A DNA stretch of 64,000 nucleotides. Source: Pestalotiopsis fici W106-1 (Eukaryota; Ascomycota; Sordariomycetes; Amphisphaeriales; Sporocadaceae). A program made the translations under genes and the position numbers. The stretch lies in contig NW_006917093.1 of NCBI RefSeq assembly GCF_000516985.1, forward strand, positions 3,286,001-3,350,000. The letters run 5' to 3'. Positions 49,711-61,329 of the stretch are shown piece by piece; the first letter of the stretch is position 1, and each line of letters begins with the position of its first letter. The notes beneath the pieces are model-generated. The model searched no databases. It was not told the DNA's origin and worked only from the letters and a program-made list of their open reading frames with translations.

Positions 49711-49735
49711 CCCCCCCCCCCCCCCCCCCCCCCCC
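49711..49735. repeat. Poly-C tract (25 C)
   Basis: An uninterrupted C homopolymer 12 bp after the palindrome. Its length may be inexact in the assembly. Confidence 0.9.
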
Positions 49736-52086
49736 ACCAATCTGTCCTCACGTGTGTAACAGCCGTCTCGACACGAGACTGCATCACGGGCCAGTAGAAC
49801 TCTAGAGTGTGCCACCAGCCTACATTGCCCAAGAAAGAAAAAATATGCCAATTATCTCTTGTTTACTTTGCGAGCATCACTTCTTATCTCAGCTCTACCT
49901 CGTGACCTATGGAAGAAATGGAGGCACGGAAACTAGGCCATCGGCATGACATCCAAAGGTGCAGATTGGACAGCGTCGACAGGGCATCTCTATGCGTATC
50001 CCAAAAAAGCAACACGGCTGTCGTAAGTAGATTCGTCATGACTGATCAGCAATCCAGCATGACAAGCGCCCCAGTCCAAATCCCACATTATTGTGACTAT
50101 TTCTCATCTCACATCTACCATGAGGGAAGACATCGGCGATGAGGTATCTGGGCGATCGATATCTCGCGGACCTGGCGCCACTGGCACTCACTCATATGGC
50201 GTTTGCCAACGCAACAATCTTCTCTCAACGGCCTATAGTCGAAGCCAGCAGAAGTTGTTCCGGGATCTAAAACAAGTCACTATCATGGTGATCCCTGCAT
50301 GACTGTCGTCGACATCGTGAACAGTAAAATTCGCGTTTAGAACCATTTTAGTCCAGAATCGTTTCTTGTACGACGAAAATCGCATTGCGCTCCCATCGTG
50401 TTGACATCGGGGGCATAGCGGGGTGATTTTTTTTCTTTCCACCCTCTGTCCCAAGTAAAACACTTCCCCGAAACGATGCAAACAGCATGATCTGCATTCC
50501 ATCTAGTTTCCGCTCTTGCCGGCGAACTTGCCGTCCATCGGTCTGTCTTACTTGGTACATCCCAGATCATCTACACGTATACGCTATCGACGCCGGGACC
50601 GCGTCAATCAAATCGTAAGTCGAATGAGGTCAGGCCATATCAGACGTCCACAACGTGTTGGCGAAACAAACGAGAAAATAAAACCCATCATCTCCCTGGC
50701 CCTAAATCTCCGTCGGCACAAGGAGAGGTGGCCAAATACTAGATTGCCAACAGACGCTGGTCTCTCAATGTACAGCTGTATTCTTCTCTCGTGCAAGGAT
50801 AAATACCAAAACTAGAAGTCGTCAAAGCAGTGGCTGACATTGTTTCTGCCACCTATCCCACCGTCCATCCGCTGTACTATGTAAGGCACACGAAAAACGC
50901 CCGGGGGGTTGCAACGCTTGGCTCCCGCAACTTGTGCTACCGTGGTCAAGGAAAAGATTTGCAGCTTTGGTCTCTGCTGTCGTTGTCGTCTTTTCTCGCG
51001 GTTCTTGTAGGTCCGCCAACAATCTCGAGGCTCGGCGTGCCTTGCAGATAGTGGTAGTGGTGGTAGTAGTCATGGAAGATTACCACTGAATACTACTTGA
51101 TTTTTTCCACGAGAAGGATTCAGCCGTGAAGGAAGCCAAGGCTCCCTCCCCCAAAACAATGAAACTCGCCCAGAAAGAACCCCGAATGTACAAGTCTCGC
51201 TAAAATATTTCCCTTCTCGGGTGTCAACCTACCCAGTCTAATTCTCTCCTACTTGTCTTCCCTCTTTCGTCGTCCATGGTCAAGAAAAACAAAAACAAAA
51301 GTATGGAGAAAAGGTAGGGGGCGGCAGGATGACGGCGGAGCCCCGCAATTTACGATATAAATGCCCTGTCCCGGGGCTGGTACTCGCCTGCATACATTAC
51401 TCTCACATACATACAATATCCAGTTTAGGTAGTAAGTACTACACTACAGCACATAGACCAGATTTCAAACTTGAACAAGACGACCTATGTGGAAGCACGT
51501 GGAACAGCTAGGCAAAACTTTGTTTTCTTGTACATCGTAGAAAGGATTCTAGGCTCTCTTGGCCCTCTGTTATCAACAAGGGGAGGGGGGGGCCCCTTGG
51601 GGAGAGAAAAGGGAAAAGACATGTGCAAATGACGAGCACGATGATGTCGAATGGTGGTTCCTCTCTGCCTTGGAAGCTGGCGTCGCAATCGCCCTGATGA
51701 GTGACTTATTTGTGTGTGGGGGGGGATGATGGGCAGCGAGCGGGCGGGCGGACAGGGCGGGCGGGATCGAAATACTTTCGGTTGGGATCGTACCCAGGGA
51801 TACCCCAAAGGCCTGGCAACGTCTGGGCTCAAAAGAACTCCCAGCAGTCCCAATCTGCAACCCGCAATCCCAGCATCGTTTCACACCGTCTGGGGCTATT
51901 TAAAAAAAAAGTAAAAAAAAAAAAAAGCTGGGGAGTGGGGTAGTTTTCTTCTAAGCCTATTTCGTATTCCTATTCGTTTTCTTTTTTCTGCATCTTGCTT
52001 CCACGTCGGGCGATCACGTCAGCCCTTTCAGCTCCGACGACATTCCTTTGCCCTGAGCCAACGTAACCCCCAAAACACAGGTCACT

Positions 52087-52107
52087 TTTTTTTTTTTTTT
52101 TTTTTTT
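52087..52107. repeat. Poly-T tract
   Basis: About 21 uninterrupted T residues in gene-free DNA. Confidence 0.85.
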
Positions 52108-54065
52108 CCCTTCCTCTTCTGAGCGAGTGGGAGGGAGCATATGTTGCATACATGAGGGCAAAACCAATGGACCAAAATAACTTTTCTCTGCCCTGGGGCA
52201 AACACGTCAAAAGAGGTAATCGCTCTCGCTCACCGACCAGACATGTACACCCAACTATTATGTACCTAGGCAGGGAAAAAAAAGGCAAAGGGAGGCTGAG
52301 CACAATACAGCTGCCGTGCCGAGAAACCACAGATTCTCACTTCTCCCCCAGTCCTTCTGTGTCTTTTTTTTTTTCTCACTCTCACAGGCGGTGGGGCTGT
52401 CTGACCAAGAAGGAAAGAAAATTCTTTTTTTACTCTTCCTTTTAGAACTGGGATTGGATGCCCAACAAACCAGCTGAAAATGCCGAGCATTGGCTCACAA
52501 ACTTCCCACCGCTCATTTGATTGTTTTTTTTTTCCTCAAAAATATTTGTTTTTACACACCTCGTAGGCGAGCAGCATCCCATCTCTGGACATAGATTGGG
52601 TAGCTCACGAGAGAGTGAGAGATAGATACATGAATTGGGTGACACGGCTCCTGGGGGTTCATCGCCTTCCCACCCCGGCAGCCATTGTAATAATATTACA
52701 CAACACTCCGGGGAAGTCCGGGGGAGGCAGGTTGAGGGATCTAGCAGGCTGCAGTTTTCACGGCCCCCATGGCAATCAAGTCATTTATTCTATTCTGCCT
52801 TTGCTGTCTATTCTTTATGTTTATTGATTTTTTTATTGCATTGTTTTTTGCCTTGCTTCTTCTTTCTTCTCTTTCCAATATGGATAGCTGTGTCAAAATG
52901 AAAACATGTTTGAACAACGATCACTCATAATAAAGGACCCTCGTGCATAAGCAGATCATTCTTGGTATAATGATTTCCCCAATGTACCTGGTCTCATCAT
53001 ACCACTAAAGAAAACAACACACAAGATCCATCAATCTCTCTACCCGTAGTCGTGCATAATGTACACCCTTGTCTTCTTGACTTGTTGCTCGCCTACATAC
53101 GGGATCGAGAGGAAAGAAATCGTACGTTGCGGCTAAGAAAACGAGCAGCAGCAGCAACGGGAAGAGGGTTTGAAAGCAGCCCCAAGAATTTTCAAGTATC
53201 TCGGTATCAAGCGTAGGTACAAACTACAAAAACTTAGCAGCCAACCAACATTGAACCCCTGAGACGCCCCGTGCCGCTGTCTCTCCGTGCCTATTCGTCT
53301 TGTTTGAAACTTATTTTTCGTTTTTTGCGGGGTCCCCATTCGAGTAGAGTTCATGACCCAGGTTCCAGGGGTCGAGGGCACAAGGGAGAGACAGAATTAA
53401 AGGACTGTAGGGAAAGAGGAAGGAAACGAAAAAAAAAAAAAGTCCCTGGTGGGTTGGGCAAAAGTATTCTACTTTACCTCGTATCGTGTGTGACAAATGG
53501 TTCGGCAATAATCCCGTAGGAGCCTACCAAGAGATATTTGAGACCATACACCCAGAGTGCGTCTTCCAAGTGCTTTGTGGCCTCGGCCGTAAAGAAATAC
53601 GACACAAGGTGTTGGAGACGTGTGAATTCTAGTGACTGGTATATCGAAGATGTGCTTGGTTACTTCCATGGTTTGTGTCTCCTTGCAGAATCCACCACAT
53701 ATCACTCAAGGACTGGTCAAATAAGAGTAAGATAGATCAGAAAGTAAATGGTATTGTCGCTTTTCCCTGATCCGGGTTCTGACAAGGAAAAACCGAGGAG
53801 ACTCGGGGAGTTCCAGTATAAGTGGAGATCTATGTAAAATCCCATCCATTGTTGGGTGTTCAAAAGTCTATACAGTGCCGCTGGTATGTTCCAAACAAAG
53901 GCCAGCCCTTTCACGCCTTCGCATATGCCAAATTACTAGTATTGGTTTGAGCGATGTCCGATTCATGTCCTGCCGCCTGTGAACGCCGTCTCTTTCTATA
54001 TGCCTTTCTATAACCATTATCATCATTCATAAAATGCGACCGAATCTCTGGATTTGCCGGCGGTC

Positions 54066-55322
54066 CTATGTCCGGTCCATGAGATCTCCGCCTGCCAGGC
54101 TAGCTGTCGTCGAACTGCGTCCGCTGCTGTTGTATCCATCACTGGGAGCTAATAAATCCTGGACGGCAACCTTGGGCACCTGAGGCACCGGCAGTTTTCT
54201 GCTGCCATCCGGCCTGCTGATGATGTCGGTCAGGCTGATGCCGCCGCGAGTAGCAGGGCTTGCGGTTTGTTGCTGCTGCTGATATGGCGATGGGTTCTCG
54301 CCAAAGTGAGGCTCCATAGGAGCGAGTGCGGGCGTGTGGCCCAGTGTCAGATTCCGCAGCGTGGGAAGCTCGATACCAGCGTAAGGTCGCAGTCTTGGGG
54401 AGTGGGCAGGAGTGGCAAGTGGTGTGTGGTCAGGAGTAGGAGAAAGGGAATCATGAGAGAATGTGGGCGAAGAAGGCGCGGTCGAGTTGGGCGAGTTGGG
54501 CCTTGACTTCTTTGCATGCCTCAAAGGGTGGTTGTAGTGGTCATCATGCTCCTCGTGGGAATGCGACCTCGACATGTGGTAGGAGGCCAGGGATGGGAGG
54601 TGGCCCCGTGAGTTGTGTATGCTGTGCGAATAGTATGGGTGATGCCGGGCGGTGTGGTGGTGAGAAGCGAGGCTGTTGTCGCGCTCTACCTGCTTCGCGG
54701 CATTGGCAAGAACGCCGATATCCATGGTGTGACCAGATAGAGGACTGCCACCCATACCTCTTCCGTAGTGGAGAGGTCCCTGGGGAAGCGCATACTGAGA
54801 GTACGAATGAGGAGGAGATACGTTTGGCGAGACTAATGTCGAGTTGGGTGCGCTCTTGATGGATCTTGGTCCAGCGGGCGGCGGCATCATGGAGTCCGGA
54901 GCCAAAGCTGACGCCATGTGGTGAGAAGCCTGCGGGTTCTTGTTGCCTCTCCTGGAGTTCGGGTTGTTATGTATCCTCGAGTGTCTCGTGAGCTCGTCAG
55001 AGCGGGAGAACTTCTTGCTGCAACCCGGAAATTGGCAGGCGTGCGGCTTCTCACCAGTGTGCGTCCTAATATGCCTTGTCTGGTGCTCCAAACGGTGAAA
55101 AGCCTTATCGCACAAAGGGCACTTGTACGGCCTTGGGAGCTCACTCGGGTTCTCTTGGGGCTGGCCGCCTGGAAGAGGTCCGTTAGGCCTGATAACGCTC
55201 ACTGTAGCCATATCGACGTCTCCGTCCTGATCCACGGCCTGAACAGCCGGCGGGGTGACTGATGGTGCAGATTCGGGGTTCAGCAGGTTGGAAAAATCCA
55301 CCGCTGACTGTGAGCGTTGCAT
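54066..55322 (-). CDS. creA: Carbon catabolite repressor CreA/CRE1
   Basis: An intronless 418-residue C2H2 repressor that shuts down alternative-carbon-source and plant-polysaccharide-degrading genes when glucose is present, binding 5'-SYGGRG-3'. Two zinc fingers are plain: C68-x2-C71-x12-H84-x3-H88 and C96-x4-C101-x12-H114-x3-H118, joined by the TGEKP linker. They read [20 protein letters not shown] and [20 protein letters not shown], the near-invariant CreA/Mig1 pair. Downstream are the His/Asp-rich [16 protein letters not shown] segment, which in CRE1 carries a regulatory phosphoserine, a Ser/Pro-rich region ([16 protein letters not shown]), a short poly-Gln run and the conserved C-terminal block [27 protein letters not shown]. 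The start [20 protein letters not shown] matches sordariomycete orthologues. A cluster of its own consensus sites lies upstream. Confidence 0.98.
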   Translation of the reverse strand: MQRSQSAVDFSNLLNPESAPSVTPPAVQAVDQDGDVDMATVSVIRPNGPLPGGQPQENPSELPRPYKCPLCDKAFHRLEHQTRHIRTHTGEKPHACQFPGCSKKFSRSDELTRHSRIHNNPNSRRGNKNPQASHHMASALAPDSMMPPPAGPRSIKSAPNSTLVSPNVSPPHSYSQYALPQGPLHYGRGMGGSPLSGHTMDIGVLANAAKQVERDNSLASHHHTARHHPYYSHSIHNSRGHLPSLASYHMSRSHSHEEHDDHYNHPLRHAKKSRPNSPNSTAPSSPTFSHDSLSPTPDHTPLATPAHSPRLRPYAGIELPTLRNLTLGHTPALAPMEPHFGENPSPYQQQQQTASPATRGGISLTDIISRPDGSRKLPVPQVPKVAVQDLLAPSDGYNSSGRSSTTASLAGGDLMDRT

Positions 55323-58300
55323 GTGATCGCCAGCCGGAGGGGCACCCTTTGTCCTTCACCAGATGGAGGGGAAGAAATTTTGTGGAAAGTTGACTAGATT
55401 CCCCAAGGTACTAGTCGAAGCGAGAGGTTTTTTGCGTTCTCTCGTTAAGGTCGTTTCTTTAGGTTTTGGAGTTGGCGATTTCCTATTGACCTTCTTTTTC
55501 AACGTCTGGAGTTTTCTGGTGTTCAGAAAGTATGTTGCTGTAGTGTTGTATAATGTTGTTCGTCGTCGAGTCTTTGTTGTTGGAGTCGAGGGTCGGTGCT
55601 TTGCTAATAAATACTGCTGCTGTCTTTTTGGGGGTACGGCAGAATTCAGAAGGAAATCTCTTGGAGGGAGGGGGGGGATCAGTGCAGTGGTTTTAAATGA
55701 GTCGGGCAAGTCGGAAACACTGCCCACAGTGGACTGGGGGAAGGGAACCTTGGAAGTACCACCTGGAGAGAGACGCCCCGGCCGAGCACGCCAGAGGCCC
55801 AGAAATGCCACTACTCTCAGGTAGCTTGTACCTAACGCAGCCCGCTGTAATGTAGATAATGTACCCTAGGCTGGGGGTGGGATGGGGACTGGGGCCAATC
55901 CTCGGGATGCAATGTAGGTATATTCATAGGCGCATGCGTACATAGGCGTAGGCGTTGGCGTTGGCGCAGGCAGTGGGTGGGTGAGCTGGTACTCACTGTA
56001 GGTACGTGCCTGTATGTGGCCGGTCGCTCAAAGGAAAAAAAAAAATTGAAGTAAATGTGGGTGACCCCCAAAAAAAGATGGTGAGATACCGACCGCAGAA
56101 GGAGGACCACTGTCCACTCCCTTGCAACCCTCCGAATCCGCCCCGTCTTCAAGGATCTGATCAGACCCCTCGCCGCTCCAGGGTGAGGGTGCGGGTGCGC
56201 AGGAAATGCGCGGGCGGGCAACGAGCCTGGCAATAAGCACCAAGTGAGCCTGGGGGAGCCACTGGGGCTGCTCTCTAGGCCTGGTACTGACGGACGTGGA
56301 GGTCTCAGCAGAAGCCTTTGACAGGGAACGTGGAGGAAAGGAGTGGACACAGAGGATGGAATTTGGCCGTAAACACCCGAGTAGGACTAGACGCAGAAAA
56401 CTTTTTTTTTTCTTTTTTTTTTCTTGTAGACTCAATTCTCACTCTCTTCTCGACTTCGCCCTCCATCCCCTCCTTGGCGGGCGTGGGGGAGTGAGTCGAG
56501 CGATTGAAATTCGTGGGGTGTGAGACTCGCCAGTGCGCGTGTCGGGGGTCATTGGATGTCTTTGATTTTGAACACATGCTCATTTCTCTCTCTGCTTTTC
56601 AGTCTTGTGAGTCCCCAGCCTATACGAAGTGCCATTTTATTTACTGTTCATTCTACAGTTCAGCCAACCAGTTGAAAAGCGAAGACACCAAAAAGGAGGA
56701 GATTACTGGTCTTGGAAAGGAAGGGGGGAAAACACACGCACACGATCCATCCAGCCAGCAGTAGTATAAACGCCCCCCCGCTGCTATGTTGCGCTCGAAT
56801 CGGGCCTCCTCACTAATGTATTGCCTTTTGGAAGCATATCGACTGGCCGAGAGCACGCCGAGAATTGGATTTATTACCACGTCCAAGCGTCTTCTCTAGA
56901 ATCAACGATCCCATCGCATCATTATTATTCTCACAAAGCTATGCTATCATGGCCAGACTTTGCCGGTCGTACTGCATTCCCTAGTGGACTATTCGTAGTC
57001 AGCTTGTTCTTCTTTTCATGTTCCCTGTTGAAGTGCTCTCTGAAGCGGTGTATGAGGTGATTCAATGCAGCAGGTTGTCTCTTTATTGTGAGACATGGCA
57101 CGACATTTCGCGGGTTCAGTACTTTAGCACAACACCAAAGAGCTGTAGATGGCCGAATCAGTCTTTCTCTGCCTCATGACCGAGTTGGAATGGGCGACAA
57201 ATGTGAGGGTGCCTGAAAAAAAAAACACAAACTGTACATATCTCTCACCTACGGTAAGGACAGAATTAGCACAGTTATGCTATGTCATCTCCCGGCGGTT
57301 CTGTGGGGAAACAGGGAAGTTGAGACGAAAAAACATCATCAGTTTTGGCCTGGCGGGGAAAGTGCCGCCCCTGTGCTCGGCGAAATATCACGAGTCAGGC
57401 CATGAAAAGATGCAGACCTAAGGAGTCAAGCTATCTTCTAGAATGGGTTCTAGAAAAAAAGCAGCAGCAACAATGAGATCAACAACCAAAACTTGCTCAC
57501 AACTCATTCCATATGTGTGTATGTGTGCGTGTTGTTCAAGTCTTGTATCAATGCTCTTCTGCATTTCAGAGGATAGTTTGTTAATCCTCGCTTCATCCCG
57601 CATCGACATTATAGGAAATAGATAGTCCCGTCCCCTGGTTGGCTCGTCCTCAAACCTGGAGACCCCTCGAGCGCCGTCTCATTCCGACAATTCGCGATAT
57701 GGGGAACGTGGGGCCCAAGTCCGGAGTCCTGGTGGTTGGATGGGGGTGTGTCATTAGAAAGATAAGAGCCGTCAATGCCGAGTGCGGCCTATTCTCTCCC
57801 TCTTTTGCTTACTGCAAAATGCTGAGAGGGAGTGGTGTGAGATGAGCTCTGCCCTGTCCGAGTTAGAGCGCGGAATCCAGAGCGCACCTAAACCAGGACC
57901 GGGCTCCTTCTTCGTATCGGGGACCAATCTCGACTTGGGATCACGACTATTTTCCTCGGTGCTAAACTCATATCTGATTGCATCTAGACAAGTGCCAAAA
58001 TGTCGTGATCTTATCGCGACGATGGATTGGTCGGGTGGTTGCAAGTCTGGACTTCTGGAGATCAGTTTGGGAAATAACATTCTCTCTCTCAGCTGTTGGC
58101 ACAGCGCCTCAGACACTGGGGACAACTACGTTAGATGTCATGCAAACCCAATATGCGCCCGCCCAGGTCCAGTCACAACTCTCGACACGAACAGGGACTA
58201 CTAGGTAGTCTTGGTAGTCGGTCGACACATCAAGGCGATGGCCGAATTCTTTTGCTGTCGTATCCATGTCTGACCTCATCACTGATGCATCCATCATCAA

Positions 58301-58569
58301 TAGGGACGAAGCCCCCTTCCCTCCCCCGATCCTCGATGCGATAGATGCCAATGATTCCCTGATCTGTCCTTGAACCTGGGGTAGTGTGAGAGCTCAAGGA
58401 GCCAAAGAGAAAATACAAAACATCATCGTTGCCGTTTTATCCTATCAGGGTCAATAAAAGCTTCCCCCACAGAACTTATCTGGGTACGTTAGCTTCCCCA
58501 TGCTGAACACGCCCCCAGATTCGTCACATCACAAGCGCTCAGCCTCAGGGGGCCAGCCAAGCGATGGGC
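55323..58569. other. creA 5' region and spacer up to the transposon
   Basis: About 3.2 kb with no supported gene. It holds the creA promoter and probably a long 5' leader. A 151-codon minus-strand frame (55,356-55,811) ends 33 bp before the creA start, but the plus strand is equally open there, so it is treated at most as an upstream ORF. Homopolymers and GC-rich repeats are frequent. Confidence 0.5.
55734..55894 (-). promoter_or_regulatory. Cluster of five CreA consensus sites (SYGGRG) upstream of creA
   Basis: CTGGGG at 55,734-55,739, CTGGAG at 55,763-55,768, CCGGGG on the minus strand at 55,776-55,781, CTGGGG at 55,871-55,876 and CTGGGG at 55,889-55,894. They lie about 410-570 bp upstream of the creA ATG. 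The consensus occurs about once in 512 positions per strand in random DNA, so five within 161 bp exceeds expectation (about 0.6), although local GC-richness inflates chance matches. Autoregulation by CreA is known in other fungi; binding here is inferred. Confidence 0.55.
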
Positions 58570-58577
58570 TTCTAAAG
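58570..58577. repeat. Left target-site duplication TTCTAAAG
   Basis: The 8-bp sequence directly left of the transposon terminus, repeated perfectly at 63,310-63,317. Confidence 0.92.
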
Positions 58578-58642
58578 CGCCCCGGATCCTCACCCCCCCC
58601 ATTTTGGCTGCTCATCCCCCCCGATCCACATCCCGTAGCTCA
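58578..58642 (+). repeat. Left terminal inverted repeat, 65 bp
   Basis: Begins CGCCCCGGATCCTCACCCCC and ends GTAGCTCA. It pairs with 63,309-63,245 with three mismatches, all C/T or G/A transitions. Confidence 0.95.
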
Positions 58643-58706
58643 CCACACCTACAGCCACATACATTTTACTGCATAATTAGGTGGGAAATATTATGCACCT
58701 TTAGCA

Positions 58707-58727
58707 TAAGTCACCTAAGCGCCATAC
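58707..58727. repeat. Subterminal inverted repeat, left copy (approximate)
   Basis: Contains CTAAGCGCC followed by ACGCGCC. A similar sequence (CTAAGCGCC, then ACGCGC) lies in inverted orientation at about 63,163-63,183. Shared subterminal motifs often serve as extra transposase binding sites; that role is inferred. Confidence 0.55.
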
Positions 58728-59182
58728 GCGCCCTAAAGGTGCCGGTAATCCAATATAGCGCTTAAATTCCTTATTTATGGTATTATATAGGTAATTAATG
58801 CTGTTATAATTAGCTATAGCTGGTTATAAGTCGTATTAATCGGCTATTTATACGCGTTATAATTATATATATTAAAATAACTAATAATTTAATATTATAA
58901 CGTTCGATCGTAAAGCTAAAAAAACGTATATTAGGTAAATAAAACTAGCCGATTTAAATGGCTTTATTAGAATTGCGATTATCTGCTTTAATTTAATTAA
59001 AATACAATTATATAAAACGCGTATAATGTTATTATTATATCTATTTTCCGGTGGGTCCTAGGGCCCATTAATTACAATATTGGTGTTTTTTAGGGTTTAT
59101 AAGACCATTTACGCGTTTCCTATGCTTATTCCTTATAATTTTTACTTTTTTATATAATATAATAACGCGTTATATAATTAAA

Positions 59183-61150
59183 ATAACTTTTTTCCCCGAT
59201 TTTAAACCGCCGTTTAAAGCTATCGCCGAAATTATAAACGATTATATAATTTAGCTTAAAAAATTTGCTAAATAGCACGGCTACGCGATTAAAACAAACG
59301 GAGTTACGCGTCGACGAAGTAAATTAATAATACAATACGAATTTTTATACGTGCGATTTAATAAATATAAGCTAGGTAAAAATGCTTAAAATATACGGAA
59401 AATAATTACGATTAAATATAGCTATCGCTTTAAAGGAGTTTTTAAATTTAAAAACGATAATAAATACCATTTTTACGTCGTTAAATCTAAATATAATTAT
59501 AACCTAAAAACGAAGGCTAGCGATTTTCCCTAAAATAAATTCCTAATTAAAGACGAGGAGTTAATTATACGGCGCTATACTTATTATTATTAAATATTAG
59601 CGCGTAAAGTATTTAAGCACCTGCGTATTGCTAATCCTAGTTATATAACCGATTATATCCTTTTTAAAAATATTATTTAAAAAATTAAGGCTAAAAAACT
59701 TTATAGTTTAACTAATATTTAATATATATTAAAAAAAATAGCAAAGCTGCAAATTTATTATATTCCCTTATTCTTTAAATATAATAACGGCACTAACGAG
59801 CTTAATAAGCTATTTTAGTGCTTTAACGAATTAATTAAATTTTAGCGCTAATACCTAAATATTAGTATAGCCAATATTATTTATTAAATTATTAAGTTAA
59901 TATAGCATTTTTATAAAAAATTAATTAAATTAATAATTTATAAGTTCGGTATATTATTTTTTTAATTTAATAGGCTTATTTACCTAAACTTATATTACGT
60001 TTAATATTATGCTATAATTCCCGACGAAACTACCGATATATTCCGATAAATAATAGCCCGTATTTAAAATTTATAAAAAAAATATAAACTCCCCGATCTA
60101 ATAGTGTTAATTACCGATTTTAATAATAAACTAAAAACTGCATAAGCAGAGGTTTAGCAGGAAATTAAGCAGTAGCTATGCATTTAGTATATTATAAAAA
60201 ACGTTAAAAAAAAGGTATATTAAAAATAAGATAATCCTAAAAATCGAACGAAATTATACTAAATAAATTATTTGCTATCTTTATAATATTTAAATATAAT
60301 GCTAAGCGGGATAAATAGCGAAACTGCTATAGGATTAGCATTAAAAAAAATACCCGGGCTTATTAATCGCGAAAAAAAACAGGTATTAAAACGGCTTTAA
60401 AAAAGGCTTATTATTATAAATTATAATTTTAATAATATGCTATTTTTATAGGCCCTTATTATATATACCTAATTTATATAAAAAATAAAGGCTTATTAAA
60501 GCGATTTAATTAAAGAGTTTATAAATTAGCCGGCTATAATAAACTATTTAAAGAATATTTATTAGCCCGTTCGTAAATAATAGGTATAATGCTATATTTT
60601 ATACTATATTAATTATAGGATCCGGTCCTTTTAAATAGCCGAAAATGCCTATAGCCAGCTAAAATACGATTTAAAAATATTAAAATCTTTAATAACTTTC
60701 ATTTTTTATATATTAATAAAGCTTATAAATATTAAGGTTAGGTTTTATAAATAAAAGGTTATAAAATAAAAAAATATTATATATACCTCCGTTTTAAAAA
60801 TTGCGTTTTTTGCGAATAAAGAGGTTTAGGTATTAATTGCTTACCGGGGATTAAAAGCTTTATATAACTAAATCGCAAAAGCTAAACGCTTTTTAAAAAT
60901 AAATAATATATTACTATTTTATATATAAACCTTTTATTTTTAAATAAAAATGCTTTATATATATTAGTTAATTAAGCATAATTTAAAGGCTATTAATTAT
61001 ACTAACTTAAAAAAAAGGAAGGTGGTTATAAAAAAGGAATTAAAGCTTAATAACTTTAATTTTTTTTAATTGCTATTACGGCCTACGGTATTTAAAAAAA
61101 GTAATAAATTCGCTAATATTTATAACCCTAAAAAATAATTTAAACGATAA
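59183..61150 (+). pseudogene. MULE transposase relic, stop-riddled but frame-intact
   Basis: A single frame register (codons at 59,192 + 3n) gives a recognisable Mutator-like transposase, with TAA/TAG stops where CAA, CAG or TGG would be expected. In order: a FAR1-like N-terminal DNA-binding region with GYAIKTNGVTRRRSK and YHFYVVKSKYNYN, whose Cys/His positions have become Tyr as G-to-A and C-to-T changes would cause; the block NNGTNELNKLF-stop-CFNE at about 59,785-59,830; the first catalytic-site segment NISIANIIY, where codon 59,873-59,875 reads Asn in place of the expected Asp; ITDFNNKLKTA with the second Asp at 60,116-60,118 intact, followed by LCI-stop-YIIKNV; and IAENAYSQLKYDLK with the conserved Glu at 60,641-60,643. 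The register is unchanged from 59,192 to beyond 60,640, so no indels occurred. The start is inferred at 59,183, where ATA may be a mutated ATG. Confidence 0.88.
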
Positions 61151-61329
61151 TAAAATTTACGATTTTACTAATCCCGGGCTTAAATATATCTAAATAACGG
61201 TATAATGCGGTAAATACTAAAATTTATTTAAAATAATAAACGGCGAATACCCTTATATAATAAGCCTAATCGGCCGTAAATAAATTTATAATAAATACGG
61301 CGTAAGGCGTTAATTATAAAAGATGCCCG

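Larger units (their letters stand above)
41758..54065. other. Large gene-poor interval, about 12.3 kb
   Basis: No gene could be supported on either strand. Open frames are short; the longest is 146 codons on the minus strand at 48,727-49,167, and 46,675-47,106 minus is 143 codons, neither with recognisable motifs. About 42,560-44,620 is visibly AT-richer than its flanks. The part at 49.6-53 kb is full of homopolymers and microsatellites. The last kilobase is the 3' flank of creA. Confidence 0.5.

Noticed and set aside
55356..55811. 151-codon minus-strand open frame just upstream of creA
   Set aside because: The plus strand is equally open over the same bases, the product is low-complexity Lys/Thr/Pro-rich, and no motif is visible. 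At most it is an upstream ORF in the leader.
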